The notes under the pieces were generated by a model, which saw nothing but the letters and a program-made list of their open reading frames with translations, searched no databases and had not been told where the DNA came from. From Ectocarpus siliculosus (lineage: Eukaryota; Sar; Phaeophyceae; Ectocarpales; Ectocarpaceae): a stretch of 64,000 nucleotides of DNA. Of this stretch, positions 1-13,613 are shown one piece after another (within the stretch, counting starts at the first letter, position 1; every line of letters starts with the position of its first letter). Location: NCBI GenBank assembly GCA_000310025.1, contig FN649748.1, forward strand, positions 1,319,345 to 1,383,344, in the 5' to 3' direction. A program made the position numbers and the translations under genes.

Positions 1-1163
1 CGGCTAGGTACTGGACGTATTTCGAAGTCTTTTAAAGTCTATCCACTGATGAGTTATACCAGGGTGATAATATACACGCACTCTTTGGAGGCACCCCCCC
101 CCCCCCCCCGCCGTTGCTGGCGGCGGCAGCGGCTGTGTCTCGACGGCACCGCTCCCTGCAGCACCCACGCCCTCCCACCCTGACGCGACCTCCTCAACGG
201 CGGCGGCGGCGGCGGGCGACGCCAGCTGTGGCGACCAAGGCCAAGGCCGCTCAGACGGCTGCTGCTGCTGCTGCTGCTGCTCTCGCTGCCGCCTCTCTCT
301 GCTAGCTTCGTAGGAGGCCACCAGCGCGCCGAAGGTCACCTGGAAGAGGGCCAGCGGCGCCGGCGCAGCCGTCGCGGCGGCGCCCGCGGCGGCGCCCGCG
401 GCTCCTCCTTCTCCCGAAGATACTGGCGACGGAGTCGCCGCACTGGCAACGGTCGCAGCAGCGCCGGTGGTGGTGGCGGGTGTCGTCGTCGCCGCCGTCG
501 TTGTCTTGGAGGAAAAGAAGCCCGCCGGGATGGAGGTGTGTCCAAAGGGTTCTCGGAGCCAGCCCAGCATACACCTGGCGGGAATCAGCGACACCGCGGA
601 CAGCGCGTGCCGGGTCGCCCGCACAAATCATTGGAACAAGAGCAGAGAGGAGAGAACTACGGCAAGGGCGGCCGCATCGAGAGACACGGGAGTGGTGCTT
701 GCAGTTTTCGAAGTTTACGGGTGGTGGGAAAATTCCCGGTTGACTGAGGCGAGAACGTTGAAGGGATTCGGCTACAAGGCAAGCTCGGCAATGAAGCAAA
801 GGTGGTACTGTTCATCCTTCGTGTGTGCCACGATGTTCACGGACACAGTGAGGGGAAAGGCGGAAGCATACTGCAGCAGCGGCGATACGCAAAACGCAGG
901 TCATTACCATCCAAAACACGAGCTAGACGAGTGCACTTTCTGCGCTATGCATGCGTGAGCGCGCACCTCCGCCCATTCAACAACACGCTTTCATTTCACT
1001 CGACGAGTGTGCTCCAAACGTGAGGGAGTGAGAGTTTGCATGCGGACGATATATCCAAGAAAAGCTGTCTATTGTAGAAGTGATGTAACAACCAACGGCA
1101 GAGAAGAAGAAAAAACTTTTAGATACAATCGCAACATCATCAACATCATCAGCAACAACAAGC

Positions 1164-1215
<52 letters not shown>

Positions 1216-4200
1216 TAAGAACAACAACTCTGAACTCACTCGAAAAGCGAGGTGAGGCTGATGTTGATGTTGAAGGCGAACATCCACTCCCGCTGCTCGC
1301 GCTCGACGTGCAGCCGCTGCTGTCTCACTTGAGGGGCCATTTTCTGCAACGTCATGGGCGTGTGTGCCATCACGGCGCGTCGTGTCAAAAAAAAAAAAGC
1401 AATGCATGCAAGACCACACTACTACTCACGACCGTATCACGGCCCCAGGTCACGAGGTTTCCTGCAATTTTTTCGCCGCACAGACTGCCTGTGGGATCTT
1501 GTCGTTAGCCAACCAGCTAAACAGCGCGTTAGACGATTTCTCCGCGGAACATACACGACAAGTTCAACTTCATCGTGCAGGGCCCACTTTTTCGTTTCTT
1601 TTCCCCCCCCGGAGGGAGGATACGCCCGTCATCGGCCCTTCCACTATTCACAACCAAAAGTTTCAAACTTTGGAGAGCCAAAAAGCGCCAGGTATGTTAT
1701 ACAGCCATCGTTCTAACAAACAAACAAAAAAAACAATGAAAAAAGAAGCAAAGGGGAAAACAAGGGGAAGCGATGTCCGCGATGTCAACTCAAGTACTGA
1801 ACACGTAAGTTGCACCCTTTGCTGGAAATCCTCGGCATCGGTCTGAGGTAAGGAGCGTTGGCAGTCATTGGTCTGGACGTCTAGACAAGACCCCGCCCCC
1901 CCCCCCCAAAAAAAAAAAAAACATCGCACCTGCACCATGAGTAGAACCTTGATCCACTCCGTGAAGCACGCCCTCAGGAAACGCTGCGGAACTCCCTCGA
2001 TGTTCAAGACGCACTTGAGGTCGGCCGCGATCGGGTTGTACCGGCGGTGCTCCAACACGCTGTGGGAGGCGCTCAGCACCATCTTGCCATCTGCGCGACG
2101 GTGATGGAGGTTGAGAGGGCAAGATGGGGGTGAGTGGGTGGGAGGGCATGGACATCATCGGTAGTTGGCGGCCTTCAAAGAGAGAGCGGGAGGGTCCACA
2201 ACGAGTTTAGAACCCATTGGTTCGGGTTTCAAAGAGGATAGGGGGACATGGAGCCGGGGGGGGGGGGGGGCTTGCAACGATCGCGCCCCCGGGGGAGACA
2301 TACAAAAGAGAGCAACGCGGGGAAACAAAGAAATGGAGGCTGCATCAAAGGGCAGGGTTCCACCACATTGAACCCTTATCGCACCAGTGCATTCTTGGGT
2401 GTGTGCAGAGTGCAAGGTCCTTGGGTGAGTGGGTCCGTGTAGTGAAATAATTCTCTTGGGGTGAGCCTCCACTGCTAGTAGACAAGAGGCATCCATCGCA
2501 CCATCCCACCCCTCGCTCAAGAAAAACACAAGACAAAAGCACCAACAAAGTGAAAAGCGATGCTGCCAAATGAAGATTTCGGCACCACCGTCGCCGCCGC
2601 CGCCGCCCACGTCAAACAACAACGACGGCCACTATCCCACGACAATGGCAAAACACCGAGAACATCAACAGAATCAACAACGGCGAAAACAACATCATCA
2701 CATAAATTATCATCATCAACAACAACAGCAGCAGCAGCAGCAGCAGAAACAACAGCAAAAACAACAACAACGACGACGACGACAACGACAACAGCAACAA
2801 CAGCGAAACAACAAGTCTGACCTCGATTCCCGGGGGCGCCGCCCCTGGCAGGCTGCCTCTGACAGGCGCGCGAGAGGGTCGACAGGAGACAGCCGGCGAG
2901 AATCTGCAGGAGGTGGTGCTTCTCGACGAGCTTCTTGACGAAGGCCGACCGGTTCAAGAACTGTACGCTCAGCGTGTAGAGCCTGTTGACCACCAGCCCC
3001 ACCGTTCGGCCGGAAAAGCCCGCCCCCCCCCGCCGATCCGTCCGAGGATAGCAAGACACGGGAGGGAGCAAGGGGTATTCGCCGTAGGATTCGATGCACG
3101 ACACACGGGCAGATCCGGTCGCAACATAACGGAGCGCGGGCGGGGAGGAGAGCAGGAGAGAGTCGGCGAAAGAGAGAGAGGGAGAGAGGAAACGACACAG
3201 ACAGACAAGACAGAAAGGCCCAGAAAGCAACGCCCGCGGGCGGTTACGATACAATCTGACACGTGTGAGGATTGTCGCATATAGATGCATGGAGACGATA
3301 GCCCATCACGTCGCCCCCCTCGGTTCCGGATGGCAAGCCGAGGCAATCGAGAAAAACAGATAATCGAGGAGTAAAAAAAAGTGGCACGATACCTGATGTT
3401 GGTGGCGTGAACGAGGTCATTTATCCTTTGGGGGCCCAAAACACCATCGTGGGCGCTGCCGCCATACCCATGCATACGCTCCAACACAAAAAACAAGCAC
3501 GAAGAAAAGAGCCCACCAGGCGGTGTACAAGACGGCTGGAATAAAAGCGAACGGTTAAACCAACAAAGAGGAACAGCAACAGCAGCAGCAGCAGTGTTTG
3601 ACCCTCTTACAGTACGAAGAGCGAACGAACTGCACGGGAGACGTTCGGGACTCCGCTGCGAAACTAACAGTGTCTTGCCCCGCACAACAACGTACACAGG
3701 ACGACGACCTCGGCACAAAAAAAAAAAAAAACTTACGCGTGTTCCGCGGTGCCGACACCTCGAGCGTAGTTGGCCGTGACGGCGGGGAGGGCGCGGACGT
3801 AGGCCGCCGCGATCCTGGTCTTGAAAGGCTGGTCCGCCATCAGCGCCAGGTATAGGTCGTGCAGCGCACAGGCCAGCGGCTTCGGCAGGTGGGTGTCCGC
3901 CTGCCGTAGTAGAAGTACGCGCACGCGGCCATCGACGTGCCGATGGTTGTGATTCAGGTTGGGGTGCAAGTACGTACTTTTCCGAGCACATGGCGCGTGC
4001 GGTTCTGCAGCTGACGCCAAGGGAAAGCCGTGCGCGAGGTACTTTTCGAAGAGAACGGCCCGTTGCTTGTCCAACGTTTCTTGTCGGCAAACGCCGGGGC
4101 CGGGGACACTTGCATTTGCAACGATGACAGTTGCAGTGCAGGCCAAACGGCAAGCACGCGGTATTGTGCAACTCAGCGCGGCAGGCGCGGCAAAGTGAGA

Positions 4201-5754
4201 ATCGGCTACACGGTGACCACGCCCACACGGTGACCAAGCTCACACCGAGTACGCGCAAGACCCATGATTCGCGAATGCTTCAAGGCGATGAGAAACAAAA
4301 CAGACTCAGCCAAATCAGCACTGCTGGAGAGGGAACACCCAGTATAGTGGCGCTGAGCCGCAGTTAAAAGTACGGGAAAAATGGTGTTCGAGGAAGCTAG
4401 GAACGGACATCTTCCTCTTCGAGCGAGTGATGCACCGCAACTTGAGCTCTAGTCAACACCCAACTCAACTGCGTGAGCGTCACGCGTCAAGGCGCGAAGT
4501 TTTGGTCAAGACTCACCACCACGAGCCTCATGCGAATACCCCTCAAATAAGGTCAAACCAAGGCTCATCGGTATGCATGGCGTGAGAGCACCAAGTCGAA
4601 GGCTCAACCCCGATGAGCGTGGTGGTATCATGTCAGGCGTCCGAGCTTATGGTCATGACTCATGCCATGGCCACATAGGGAGAATAACCTCTGAAGCACG
4701 CGCGTTTCTCTTCGACAGAGAAGCCCCGGGCAAAAAAGTCATCCCATCGGTCGTCTCGCACTACTCTACACACCCTCAGCATACCCTGAGCTTGAGTGGG
4801 GCCTCCCCCTCAACTCGACACAAACATTAAACTCCTCTTCGGCTCTCAAGAGGCAAAGAACAGCCGAGAGCGGCCACGCGAAACGGCCAGACCAAACGCC
4901 GGGGGTCTCTCTCACCTCCATGAGGGCGACCAGCGTGGGCACGTCGAGCATCTCGCAGACCAGGCGGCAGCAGCCGTCCGACAGGGTGGACACCGCGTGC
5001 AGCCACCTCACCACGTCCTGGGAGCGCTTCAGCCGCTCCTGGAGTTCGTGGGTGCGAACCTGGTCGGTGTCCACACGTTTCATCACCATGTTTCTGTCAT
5101 TTTCTTGGTTTGTTGTCAGTACTGCTGGTGCTGGTGCTGGTGCTGGTGCTGCCGCTGTCTCTGTCTCTGCTGCTGACACTGAAATCCGCTGCAATGTAGT
5201 GTCAGCTCAATGTTCCTTGCTGGATACCACAAAGCTTGACACACAGCACCATATGCCACACGTTCAAGCACGCGGGGGGGGGGGGGAGAGGAGGGGGTCC
5301 CTCCCAAGCAGGGTCCCGGAAAGTGCGGGGCCTCATCCCGCTGTAGTACTGCTGACGACACAGCTCTGGCGTTGTGCATAATCACCTTGGCGGGGACCTC
5401 AGGGGCGCTGAGGGATCTCCCCGCTACCACTGCTGTTGCTTAGGCCGGGCTACCCCGCACAGACTACAACGCGTTCGAAGGACTCCGAAGTAGGACGGTC
5501 CGCACGAAACGCAACGCAACGCAACGCAACGCAACGCAACGCAACGCAACTCACCGAGATCAGCAGCCCCCGCTTCGCCAGCGCCCGCGCAACGTCCAGC
5601 AAGCGCTCCAATTCCCTCGCCTCCCGCTCCCTCTCAGGGTCCGCGGCTCCGTCGCCCTCACCGCCGCTGACAACAGCAGTATCACCAGCTACAGCAGCAG
5701 CAGCAGCACCATCATCACCAGTGGAAGCAGCAGCAGCACCATTATCACCAGTGG

Positions 5755-5792
<38 letters not shown>

Positions 5793-6413
5793 GGAGCACC
5801 GGCTGCAGCACCCGGTCCAGCGGCAGCGGCGCCGAACGGAAAAGAAGGGAAGGACAAAATCTCCGCTTCCTCCGCGCTGCCCGTCGCCAATATGTAGCGG
5901 ATCTATGGGTGGTGTTTGTTGCAGCAAGAATCAGCCATAAACATCAACAGACAGTGGTTTGTCTTAGGGCAACGAAGGGTTCATTTTTTCGTCCATCACA
6001 GTAAATCTCCACCGGGAAAAAAAGCGTCCGGACGGCAGTCCTCCCTGCCTGCGGGTAAGCGAAGGAGAGATACATATATCAAGGCCTTCCGAAAGCGTTT
6101 GCGCTAGGAAAACCGGAAAACATGCACATGAAGTAGCTTCCCAAATACACCCGATGTACATACACGCCAGAAAAACCCCACACGATGAACGGCAGATCGT
6201 TGCGACTACAGACGGCTCAGTTCACGAGAGGCTAGAGCAAGTAGGCCTCCAGTTGATGTTTCGTTCTGCGAAACGCTCCATACGGGCAAGGGTTTTTAGT
6301 CTTACTTGGTGCACGTTCGCCATGCCGAGGTTTGCCACCGACCCCAGGGCCTCGTACACTTGGTTTTCCTCGTAGAGGCTCTGGTGGACTATCATCGACA
6401 CGCTCTGAGAGAA

Positions 6414-6450
<37 letters not shown>

Positions 6451-7505
6451 CGGAAGGAACGACAGCGGTGGTGGCAGTATCAGCAGAAAGAACGACAGCA
6501 TCAGCATCAGCATCGGTAGCGCGATGGAAAAGGACCCAGCGGGGACAACGCCAGAAAACCCCAAAATAAACCAACGGCATACCAGCAACCTCGCCGCCAA
6601 ATCGGCGTGGTTCTAAAGCAGTATCGGCAGCAGAACGAATGGCATGGAGGAATGTACCTCCCCCTAACACCAAGCAATATAGTAATACAGAGAGTTAGCT
6701 CTTGCCTTCTCAATATCCTTCCTGCCTCTTGGGGATCTACAAAAAAAAACGCACATCTTGGCAGGCCAGTGACCACTTTGTCTCCCCTCTCCAACCGCTC
6801 TATCTTCCTACTCTACGGATACGCACTTCAAACAACAATGCACGAGTTTGAAGCACGAGCGGCGCAATAACTGTCCCGAGAACCGTTGTTCGGACCGCGG
6901 ACGGAACTGGATCCCCTTTCCCCCAAAACACCACGCCCACGAAAACATTGATCCGCGGGCGCCTGATCTGTCGGAGGCTTCCGAATTTCCACAGGAGGGG
7001 TAGTGACACACGGCGACGATCAACATACCCACATAGGTCACGTACACCGCAACACCCGGGACCCCTTTCTCCTGTCGCGTGAAGCTCGCAAGAACATAAG
7101 CACGCTAAGAAACAGCAAAAGCTTCGCAACGCGTGCTGAATCGTTGCCTTGTCAACGCTCCTTCCTTCCGCCTTTCTGTACAACAGTTGGGCAACATCCC
7201 AACGCAAATTCTCCGCCACACAGCGCTTCCCGAGAATCGTCCGGCCCGACGATACATATACTCCCACAGGACATTCGGTCTACACATGGAGAAGGGGAAG
7301 TTTCGAAGGGTAATAATGTAGCTGCCACGCACCTTGGGCGGGCGTCCTCCGCTGGTGTTCCACGGCTTGGCGAGGTCGAAAGATTGCACCACGGCCTTGG
7401 ATGTCTCGAGCAAGAACGTCTGCACAGCCGCCATCACGGTCGACCCCGCCGTTATCAGTCCTGGAACGCCCGTTGTTGTCCATGGTTAGGGAGAAAGGGA
7501 GCATG

Positions 7506-7568
<63 letters not shown>

Positions 7569-9152
7569 CATGAGAAAACCATGAAGGGAAAGATGTACTG
7601 CGAGACGAGGGACACCATCTGTCGGTAGACGAGCGACATTGGTCAACCAAGAGAAAGACCTCATGCGATACGCCTCTTGACATGGCGCTTTTTGAAACGA
7701 ACGCAGCTGCCGTTGCTAAATAAAGAACGCTGCTACTTGTTACCGTTTCTTCCTCCTCGGCTCCTGTTTTGCCGCTGCCAAGGCTGCCACTGCTACTGCG
7801 ACGACTGCTGGTGCTACTGCTACTGAATTGCCGCGACTTGCTGGTGCTACAGCTACTACACTGTCGTTGCTTCTCCTGCTGCTGCTGCTGTTGTCGCGGC
7901 TACTGCCAAGACTGCGGTTGGGTCCGACCTTGGGGGAGTTCCAGCAGGGGGTCGCGGTTGTCCAGCCCGTGGTGACGGCAGAACCCCCGGTAATCCCAAG
8001 CGTCAGGATCGCCGCAGTCGCAGCACCCACCCGCCTGGTGCGTTCGTGTGCGTGTTTGTGTGGATGAGAGAGAGGGACATTGCTTGTGCAATGCGGGACC
8101 AACACTAGAAGACAATACTCTGTTCAGGACTTCGCGCCACATCCTAAAGGAGCATGCACCCATCGGTGATATTCGTGGAGAGCGCCGAAGGTGAACCACC
8201 GCAAGGTGAGGTTTGATCGTACACAGCACTGCGAGCAATCCTTGCTCTCGCCGTGCGTACTCGACAAACCGAAAACCACAAAGATGGAGCGCCAGCATCA
8301 GCGAACGAGGCAGGCAAAAAAGGGGAAAATATGGAGCCAAGAAGGCGGGGGAAACAAAGAGAATCATGCGCGTCGTACCGGTACCTGCGCGTGATAGAAG
8401 TACACCTCGTGACCCTCGTGGTCGCTGCTCCGGAAGCAGTCGTTGCACAACACGCACGTCTCGTCCGCCTGGCACTCCTTGCAGATCCAGACGATGTCGT
8501 TCTTCAGGAAGGCGTACTGGCACACCCGCCGCGGGGTGTCGGCCGGGAGCAGCTTCTGCTGGACGTCGGAGAGACTCGAGATGGAAACCAGGCTGTTACT
8601 GTGAGAAACATCACCACCACCGCCACCTTGGGTATCGTCGTGCCGTGCCCTACTCGAAGCCACCAGTGCATCCTTCGGCGTCGGAGAGGACCTCGGCTGG
8701 TGAGCGCTCTCCAGCTGCTGCAGCCTCAGCTGGTGGTGACCCGGCTGTCGCTGCTGCTGCCCCGCACCCCCCGCCGTCGCAGCCCGATCCGCCGCCCCCG
8801 CCAGCGCGGGCTGGCACACCTCGTCCGCCGCCAATAGACGGGTCAGCACGGGGAACACTCCGGGCGTTGTGTGCACCAAGCTCTGGTCCTGCTCCCCTCC
8901 TCCTTCCCCCGCCTGCTGTTGCAGCAACACCGCGCGGAGAATGCTTCCGAACAGCGGCGTCTCGCTCGGACGGCAACAGCTAGTGCTCGCAGGTTGAGGT
9001 ACCGTTGTCGTTGTTGCAGAGGGACTGCTGCTGCTGCTGCTGCTGTTGCCGCCCTGCCGCGAGGCGTCTCGCAGGGCCAGGAAGGTGAGATCAACCGAGA
9101 CCGACGACGCATCTCCTGGGTTTTCATCCGGTTCATCTGCAGGCATCTCCAT
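1..9152 (-). CDS. UBR-box E3 ubiquitin ligase (UBR1/UBR2-like N-recognin), partial, multi-exon
   Basis: UBR-family E3 ligases bind N-terminal degrons and ubiquitinate the substrate. Exons read with GT-AG borders and matching phase: 9152-8385, 8034-7929, 7460-7333, 6404-6306, 5902-5555, 5059-4916, 3900-3737, 2982-2822, 2090-1930, 1343-1240. An eleventh, tentative, starts near 443 and runs toward the left edge. Together the first ten encode about 727 residues. The UBR zinc box spans exons 1-2 (about residues 211-280): CQYAF, WICKEC, CVLCNDCF, DHEGHEV, then GGCCDCGDPDAW and GFCRHH, with all expected Cys/His ligands. Downstream, TLSVQFLN, HRRYNPIAADLK and REWMFAFNINISL resemble the conserved body of UBR1-type proteins. 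Exon 1 has a poly-Ser run and exon 5 a poly-Ala run. The start is the first Met after a Gly-rich stretch (M-E-M-P-A-D); an earlier Met in the same frame cannot be excluded. The RING and C-terminal parts lie outside the window. Confidence 0.88.
1165..1214. repeat. (CAG)n microsatellite
   Basis: About 17 uninterrupted CAG units, just downstream of the donor site of UBR exon 10, so intronic on the minus strand. Confidence 0.95.
2698..2812. repeat. CAA/CAG/CGA-rich low-complexity tract
   Basis: Mixed CAA, CAG and CGA triplets in the UBR intron following exon 8. All frames give homopolymeric peptides, so I treat it as simple repeat and not coding sequence. Confidence 0.8.
5508..5550. repeat. (ACGCA)n pentanucleotide repeat at a splice donor
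   Basis: About eight CGCAA pentamers. The tract abuts the donor site of UBR exon 5 (donor bases 5550-5554), so unit changes would move intron sequence right next to the splice site. Confidence 0.9.
5754..5791. repeat. (CAG)n coding as poly-Ala in UBR exon 5
   Basis: On the minus strand the tract reads GCT repeats in frame and gives a run of about twelve alanines inside exon 5, between two degenerate ASTGD-type repeats. Confidence 0.85.
6418..6449. repeat. (AGC)n microsatellite beside a splice acceptor
   Basis: About ten AGC units on the plus strand. On the minus strand they are GCT/CTG repeats upstream of the acceptor of UBR exon 4 (exon starts at 6404), so they form part of its pyrimidine-rich tract. 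Confidence 0.9.
7508..7566. repeat. (GA)n microsatellite
   Basis: About 29 GA units in UBR intron 2. On the minus strand it is a (CT)n tract about 50 bases before the acceptor of exon 3, so it may act as an extended pyrimidine tract. Confidence 0.95.
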
Positions 9153-9656
9153 CCCCCCCCCTCCTGTCCCTCTGTTGCTCCTTCCTCTTCTTCTTCCCCA
9201 CACCCCGCGCCGCCGTGCGGGTAAACGAACAGGCAACTTGGTTGCACCTGCAGGCACGAGACCCAGGGAAATAGTTTGCTGTTGTTTTCCGCTCTGTTGT
9301 ATACTGAAACCAAATAAACAAACAGATACTGCCCGAACAGCACCGGGTATGCCACCCGAACCCTGCGAAGGCTCTGTGCGCGCAGTACCGCACGCACGGG
9401 ACGCCCGCTTGTCTGTGTTGTGTCTTGACACGTGATCCTGCCAGCGAGAGAGGCTCCGCAGTATCAATCCATGGATGTACAAATTATCGACGGACCCCCT
9501 CCAGTCGATGGACGGTTTGAGCACCGCACACCGCACGGCAACAAGACAACGGGCAGCAAGAGAAACAAGAGCACACAACAAGTACGACAGCAAGCCCATC
9601 TTCGAGTGCTATTGAGCACACCACATTATCCCTGTGATAAACCGATTAGGGAAAAC
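9153..9656. promoter_or_regulatory. Shared intergenic region of two divergent genes
   Basis: About 500 bp separate the start of the minus-strand UBR gene from the plus-strand IGPS-like gene, so both promoters and 5' UTRs must lie here or in upstream non-coding exons. I see no convincing TATA box or other named element. This is a positional call only. Confidence 0.45.
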
Positions 9657-12600
9657 ATGCGGCGTTGCTGCGGCACGGCCGTAGCCTTTCTGTTGGCGAC
9701 GTGTGTTGAACATGCGGGCGGACTGTTGTCAACACCGTCGACGGCTTCCTCCTCCGCCTTATCTAGGCACGCGTCGTTCCCCCCCCGGAGCACCTACGCC
9801 GCCAGCGGCAGGAGAAGTACCAGGAGGCGCGGGCTAGGACAAGCGGGTAGTGGAAGAGAAAGGGCTTCTTCCTCGACAGCAACAACGACGATGGGAATCG
9901 CCTACAACCCGAACGACGAGCTCAGGGCGATCGTCCAGAGGAAGCAGCACGAGACCAAGAGCCTCCTGGCTGCCCACACTGCATCGGACGACCGCTTGCA
10001 GGTGCAGTGGTTCTGAGACGGGGGGGGGGGGGGGGGGGGGTCCTTTCCCCCCCCGGGGAAAGAAAACCCCGCGGGCCAAAAATTTTCCAATCCTGGGGGA
10101 AACCCCCCCCCCCCTTGGGAAAAACCCCCCCCCCCCGGGCTGGGGGGTTTGGGACCCCTTTTTAACAATCCTTTTGGGGGAATTCCCCCCGGAACCCACA
10201 AAAAACCGGGTGGGGGTTCTAAAAAAGGGAACCTTTCCTTTTTTTAAGTAACCCAACCCCTTTTTTTTTTGTTTCCTGCCCCCGGGGGGAAATTGTGGGC
10301 CCCATTTTTCCCAAAATCCCCTTAAACGGGGGGCCCCTTTTTTTTTCCGGGGGGGGGACCCCCTCTTCCCGGGGGGGGGGGTGGAAACCCGGGTACCCCC
10401 GAAAAACCCCCGGCCCTTCCCTTCCCCAACCCCCTTTAATGGGGTTTTTTTCCCCACCCCAAAAACCGGAAAGGGTTTTTTTGGTTTTTTTTTTCCCCCC
10501 CCTTTTGGGGCCCGGGCCCCCAAAAAGTTTTTCTTTTTTGGTTTTTTTTCCCCCNNNNNNNNNNNNNNNNNNNNNNNNNNNNNNNNNNNNNNNNNNNNNN
10601 NNNNNNNNNNNNNNNNNNNNNNNNNNNNNNNNNNNNNNNNNNNNNNNNNNNNNNTCTTTCCCCCCCCGAACCCCTTCCCCCCCCACCGCCAAAAAAATTC
10701 CCAGAAGCCCCGGGTTAGCACAACCGGTTATTGAAAAAAAAAGGTTTTTTTCCTCCCCACCAACAACACCAATGGAATTCCCCTCCACCCCAAACAACAA
10801 CCCCAGGCCATTCTCCCAAAGAAACCACCCCAAACCCAAAACCAAACTGCCTCCCCAAACCCCTTCGGAGGACCGTTTGCAGGTGAATTGTTTTTGAGAG
10901 GGGGGGGTGGGGGGGGGGGGCTACTTCACAGCACAGGGAATGATAACAGCAGCGGCAACAAATATTCCGATGCATGCTGTAAGCCGCCACAGCTCTCGGT
11001 AAATACTCCACTCTCAGTGCATGTGGCTGTTGGTACTGCTTTGTAGCAGTCATCATGGGCGATGTCCTCCTGACAGCAGCAAGAACCGAGCTGCGTGTAC
11101 TACAGTAGGACACCTTCCCTTTCTCAACGTACCACAACCGCTGTTTTGTGTGCTACGTGCCACGAGGGCGAACTGATGCGCGCGATTCTACCAGTAGTCA
11201 GCTAGACCGGGTGCACACTTGTAGTCTACGGGTGCGGTACCCGTACTACCTGGAGGCTGGCATGCAAACCTGGATACCACGTAGAACCACCAGCACCTAC
11301 CCTACCACAACCCCATCAACTGGGTACTCTTCCCCAACCACAATACCCGGAACGTCATATCATGCTCTTATTATCAGCCCACCTTTGAGGTCCGTGCGCT
11401 CGAACATGTTTTCATTTCTTGTTTGTTTTCTCCTGCGCTACGTGCAGATGCGGCTGTCGTACGGCGCCAGCGAGAGTTGTTACGCCCTGCGCAGCGCCCT
11501 CCGTAGGAACAAGGGTCAGGAGCAAGACCACCAGGCGGTGGTCGTGGCGGACATGAAGCGCCGCTCCCCTACGTCTGCGGAGCTCCCACCCGATGTGAAC
11601 GCCTTCGACGACCCCGCTGCCTGGGCGTCTCAGGTATACATTCCTCGCAGACATGTAGCATGTAGCGCTGGGACCCCGCCGGGGATATGGACATAGATAA
11701 CGGCGGGACCCCCCCGCCCCTACACCCAGCATGACGGAGTAGTCCATTCCGCAGCACGTGCGATATCTGTACGCAAGCAGAACAAGAATGTGACGTCGTT
11801 GGTACAAGACTGGCCCAAAAGCAGTTATTTTCCGGTGATACACAGCACCACAAATTGTTTTCGTTGCTGCAGTACGTGGGAGCTAAGACTTGCTGACGAC
11901 ACTCCCTTATGTCCTCAAGCAGTTTGTGACCGGGTATGTTTAGAACCCCACCTGAAAAACGGGGGTGAAAAGGGAATGAATAATTAATTCCCCCTGCCCG
12001 AGTACGGCCGGAGTACGGCCGGAGTTGTCGCCGAATTCTTCCCACAAATCCCTCGAGCGGGTCTAAGCTTTTCTTCTCGACGACTTGTCTTGTGCTGTTA
12101 CTTGCCGTCTTCCTCCACGAATGCGTACTTGTGGTACGAGCCATTTTATTCACGACTCGGTTGGTGTACTTCTACAGGCCAGTACTACAGAAGGAGGCAC
12201 GTTCCACTCAGAGTTAAGAAGGATCTTTTCGTAAACGACGTACGCGCACACACGCAAAGGATGGAGTATCGTTGGATACGAGAATCGAAACCGCGGCGTC
12301 CAATCCCTCATCCCTCGGGACGCGATACACTCCACTTTCGGTTGGTGGGCGCGTTGCGTTTTTCCATATTAGACTAGACCTGTTTTTTGACCGCAAAGTG
12401 CATGGGAACGCGATAACACACCCGACATCAGTTGGACCCTTTCTTTGTGCCAGTGTTGTCATGACAAGCCACCGGCTATCCGGCTGCCAGCGTGAGGCCT
12501 CCCCTTCCGGCACGCAGCCGATGCTCCCTCCCGGATTGATCCCCTCGCATATGTCGCCGCTTCGTGATTACCCCTGTACTCTTTTGAAAACGCTCCCGCC

Positions 12601-13537
12601 TCTTGCCCCCTCCCACCCCCAAACGCGCGCGCGTGTGTTTCTGCTTTGAACCCGCCCCTTCGCGAACAATCTGCCTTGGTTGGGGCGGCGGCGGCGCCGA
12701 ACGGTTATTGGCACCCGGCGCCCATACGCTTCCCTCGTGGCGCGACACGACCTGGGGGGATCGATCACCCCAACATATCGATGAAAAAATCGAATCGAAT
12801 GCAACGATCGGGTCTCCTCCAGCTGCACACGGCCGGCGCCAGCGTGCTCATGGTGAACACGGACGGGCCGGCGTGGGGCGGCAGCCTCTCCGATCTCGAC
12901 AAGGTCGTGGTGAGTCCGCGCCTGTCCACACGATGAACGCACGCACAGGGAGAACCTAGCGGTGAGGCTGCGTCACATGAAAGAAGTGCGTGATTTTTTT
13001 TTTTTGCAATTTGCGTGGAAACGAGTGGAGTGTGCGTGCGCGTGTGTAGCTCTCGACAGAACAGACAATGTTCTCTCGACAAAGCGTTTGAGTGATATCA
13101 ACCACACGTAGTACGAGGCGATGCTCTATCCCTCTCAATTGAGATGTGCAATCAGTGACCTCAAGTGATGTGGTTGGTGCAGCACAGCAAGTAACGATTT
13201 TGTACGCACACCCATCCACCCGCCCCCTTCCACCCCACACCTATCTTGCTATCCTTCCCTCCAGCTGCCGCGCCCGGACGGACCTCCGCCAATTGGTCGA
13301 CCGTCACCCCCCCTACGCGTGCTTACTCGCTGCCGCCCCCCCTCACCCCGTCGACGACGCAGGCGCATTTCAAGAAGCTCGGCAAGACGCCCCCGCCCAT
13401 CGTAGCGAAGGACGTTATCGTGCACCCGATGCAGATGGCGCAGGCGCTGGAGAAAGGGGCCGCGGGCACGGTGCTCATCGCTTGTGTGGTGAGAAAGACC
13501 GGAGGGCGGAGATGAAGAGAGAGGATGGGGAGATAAA

Positions 13538-13613
<76 letters not shown>

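Noticed and set aside
3405-3448. Small extra UBR exon (reading INDLVHATNI) before a GTATCG donor
   Set aside because: Exons 3900-3737 and 2982-2822 already join in phase to give AEHALYTLSVQFLN, which matches the family, so there is no room for an insert.
2969-4258. A 429-codon open frame on the minus strand
   Set aside because: It crosses introns of the UBR gene in the wrong frame and gives low-complexity Arg/Cys-rich protein. The true exons here (3900-3737 and 2982-2822) lie in other frames and join in phase.
8213-8983. 256-codon plus-strand frame
   Set aside because: Antisense to the UBR box exon. Arg/Pro-rich composition with no domain.
9834-10897. Several frames of 100-295 codons across the first gap
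   Set aside because: They translate N bases and homopolymer noise.
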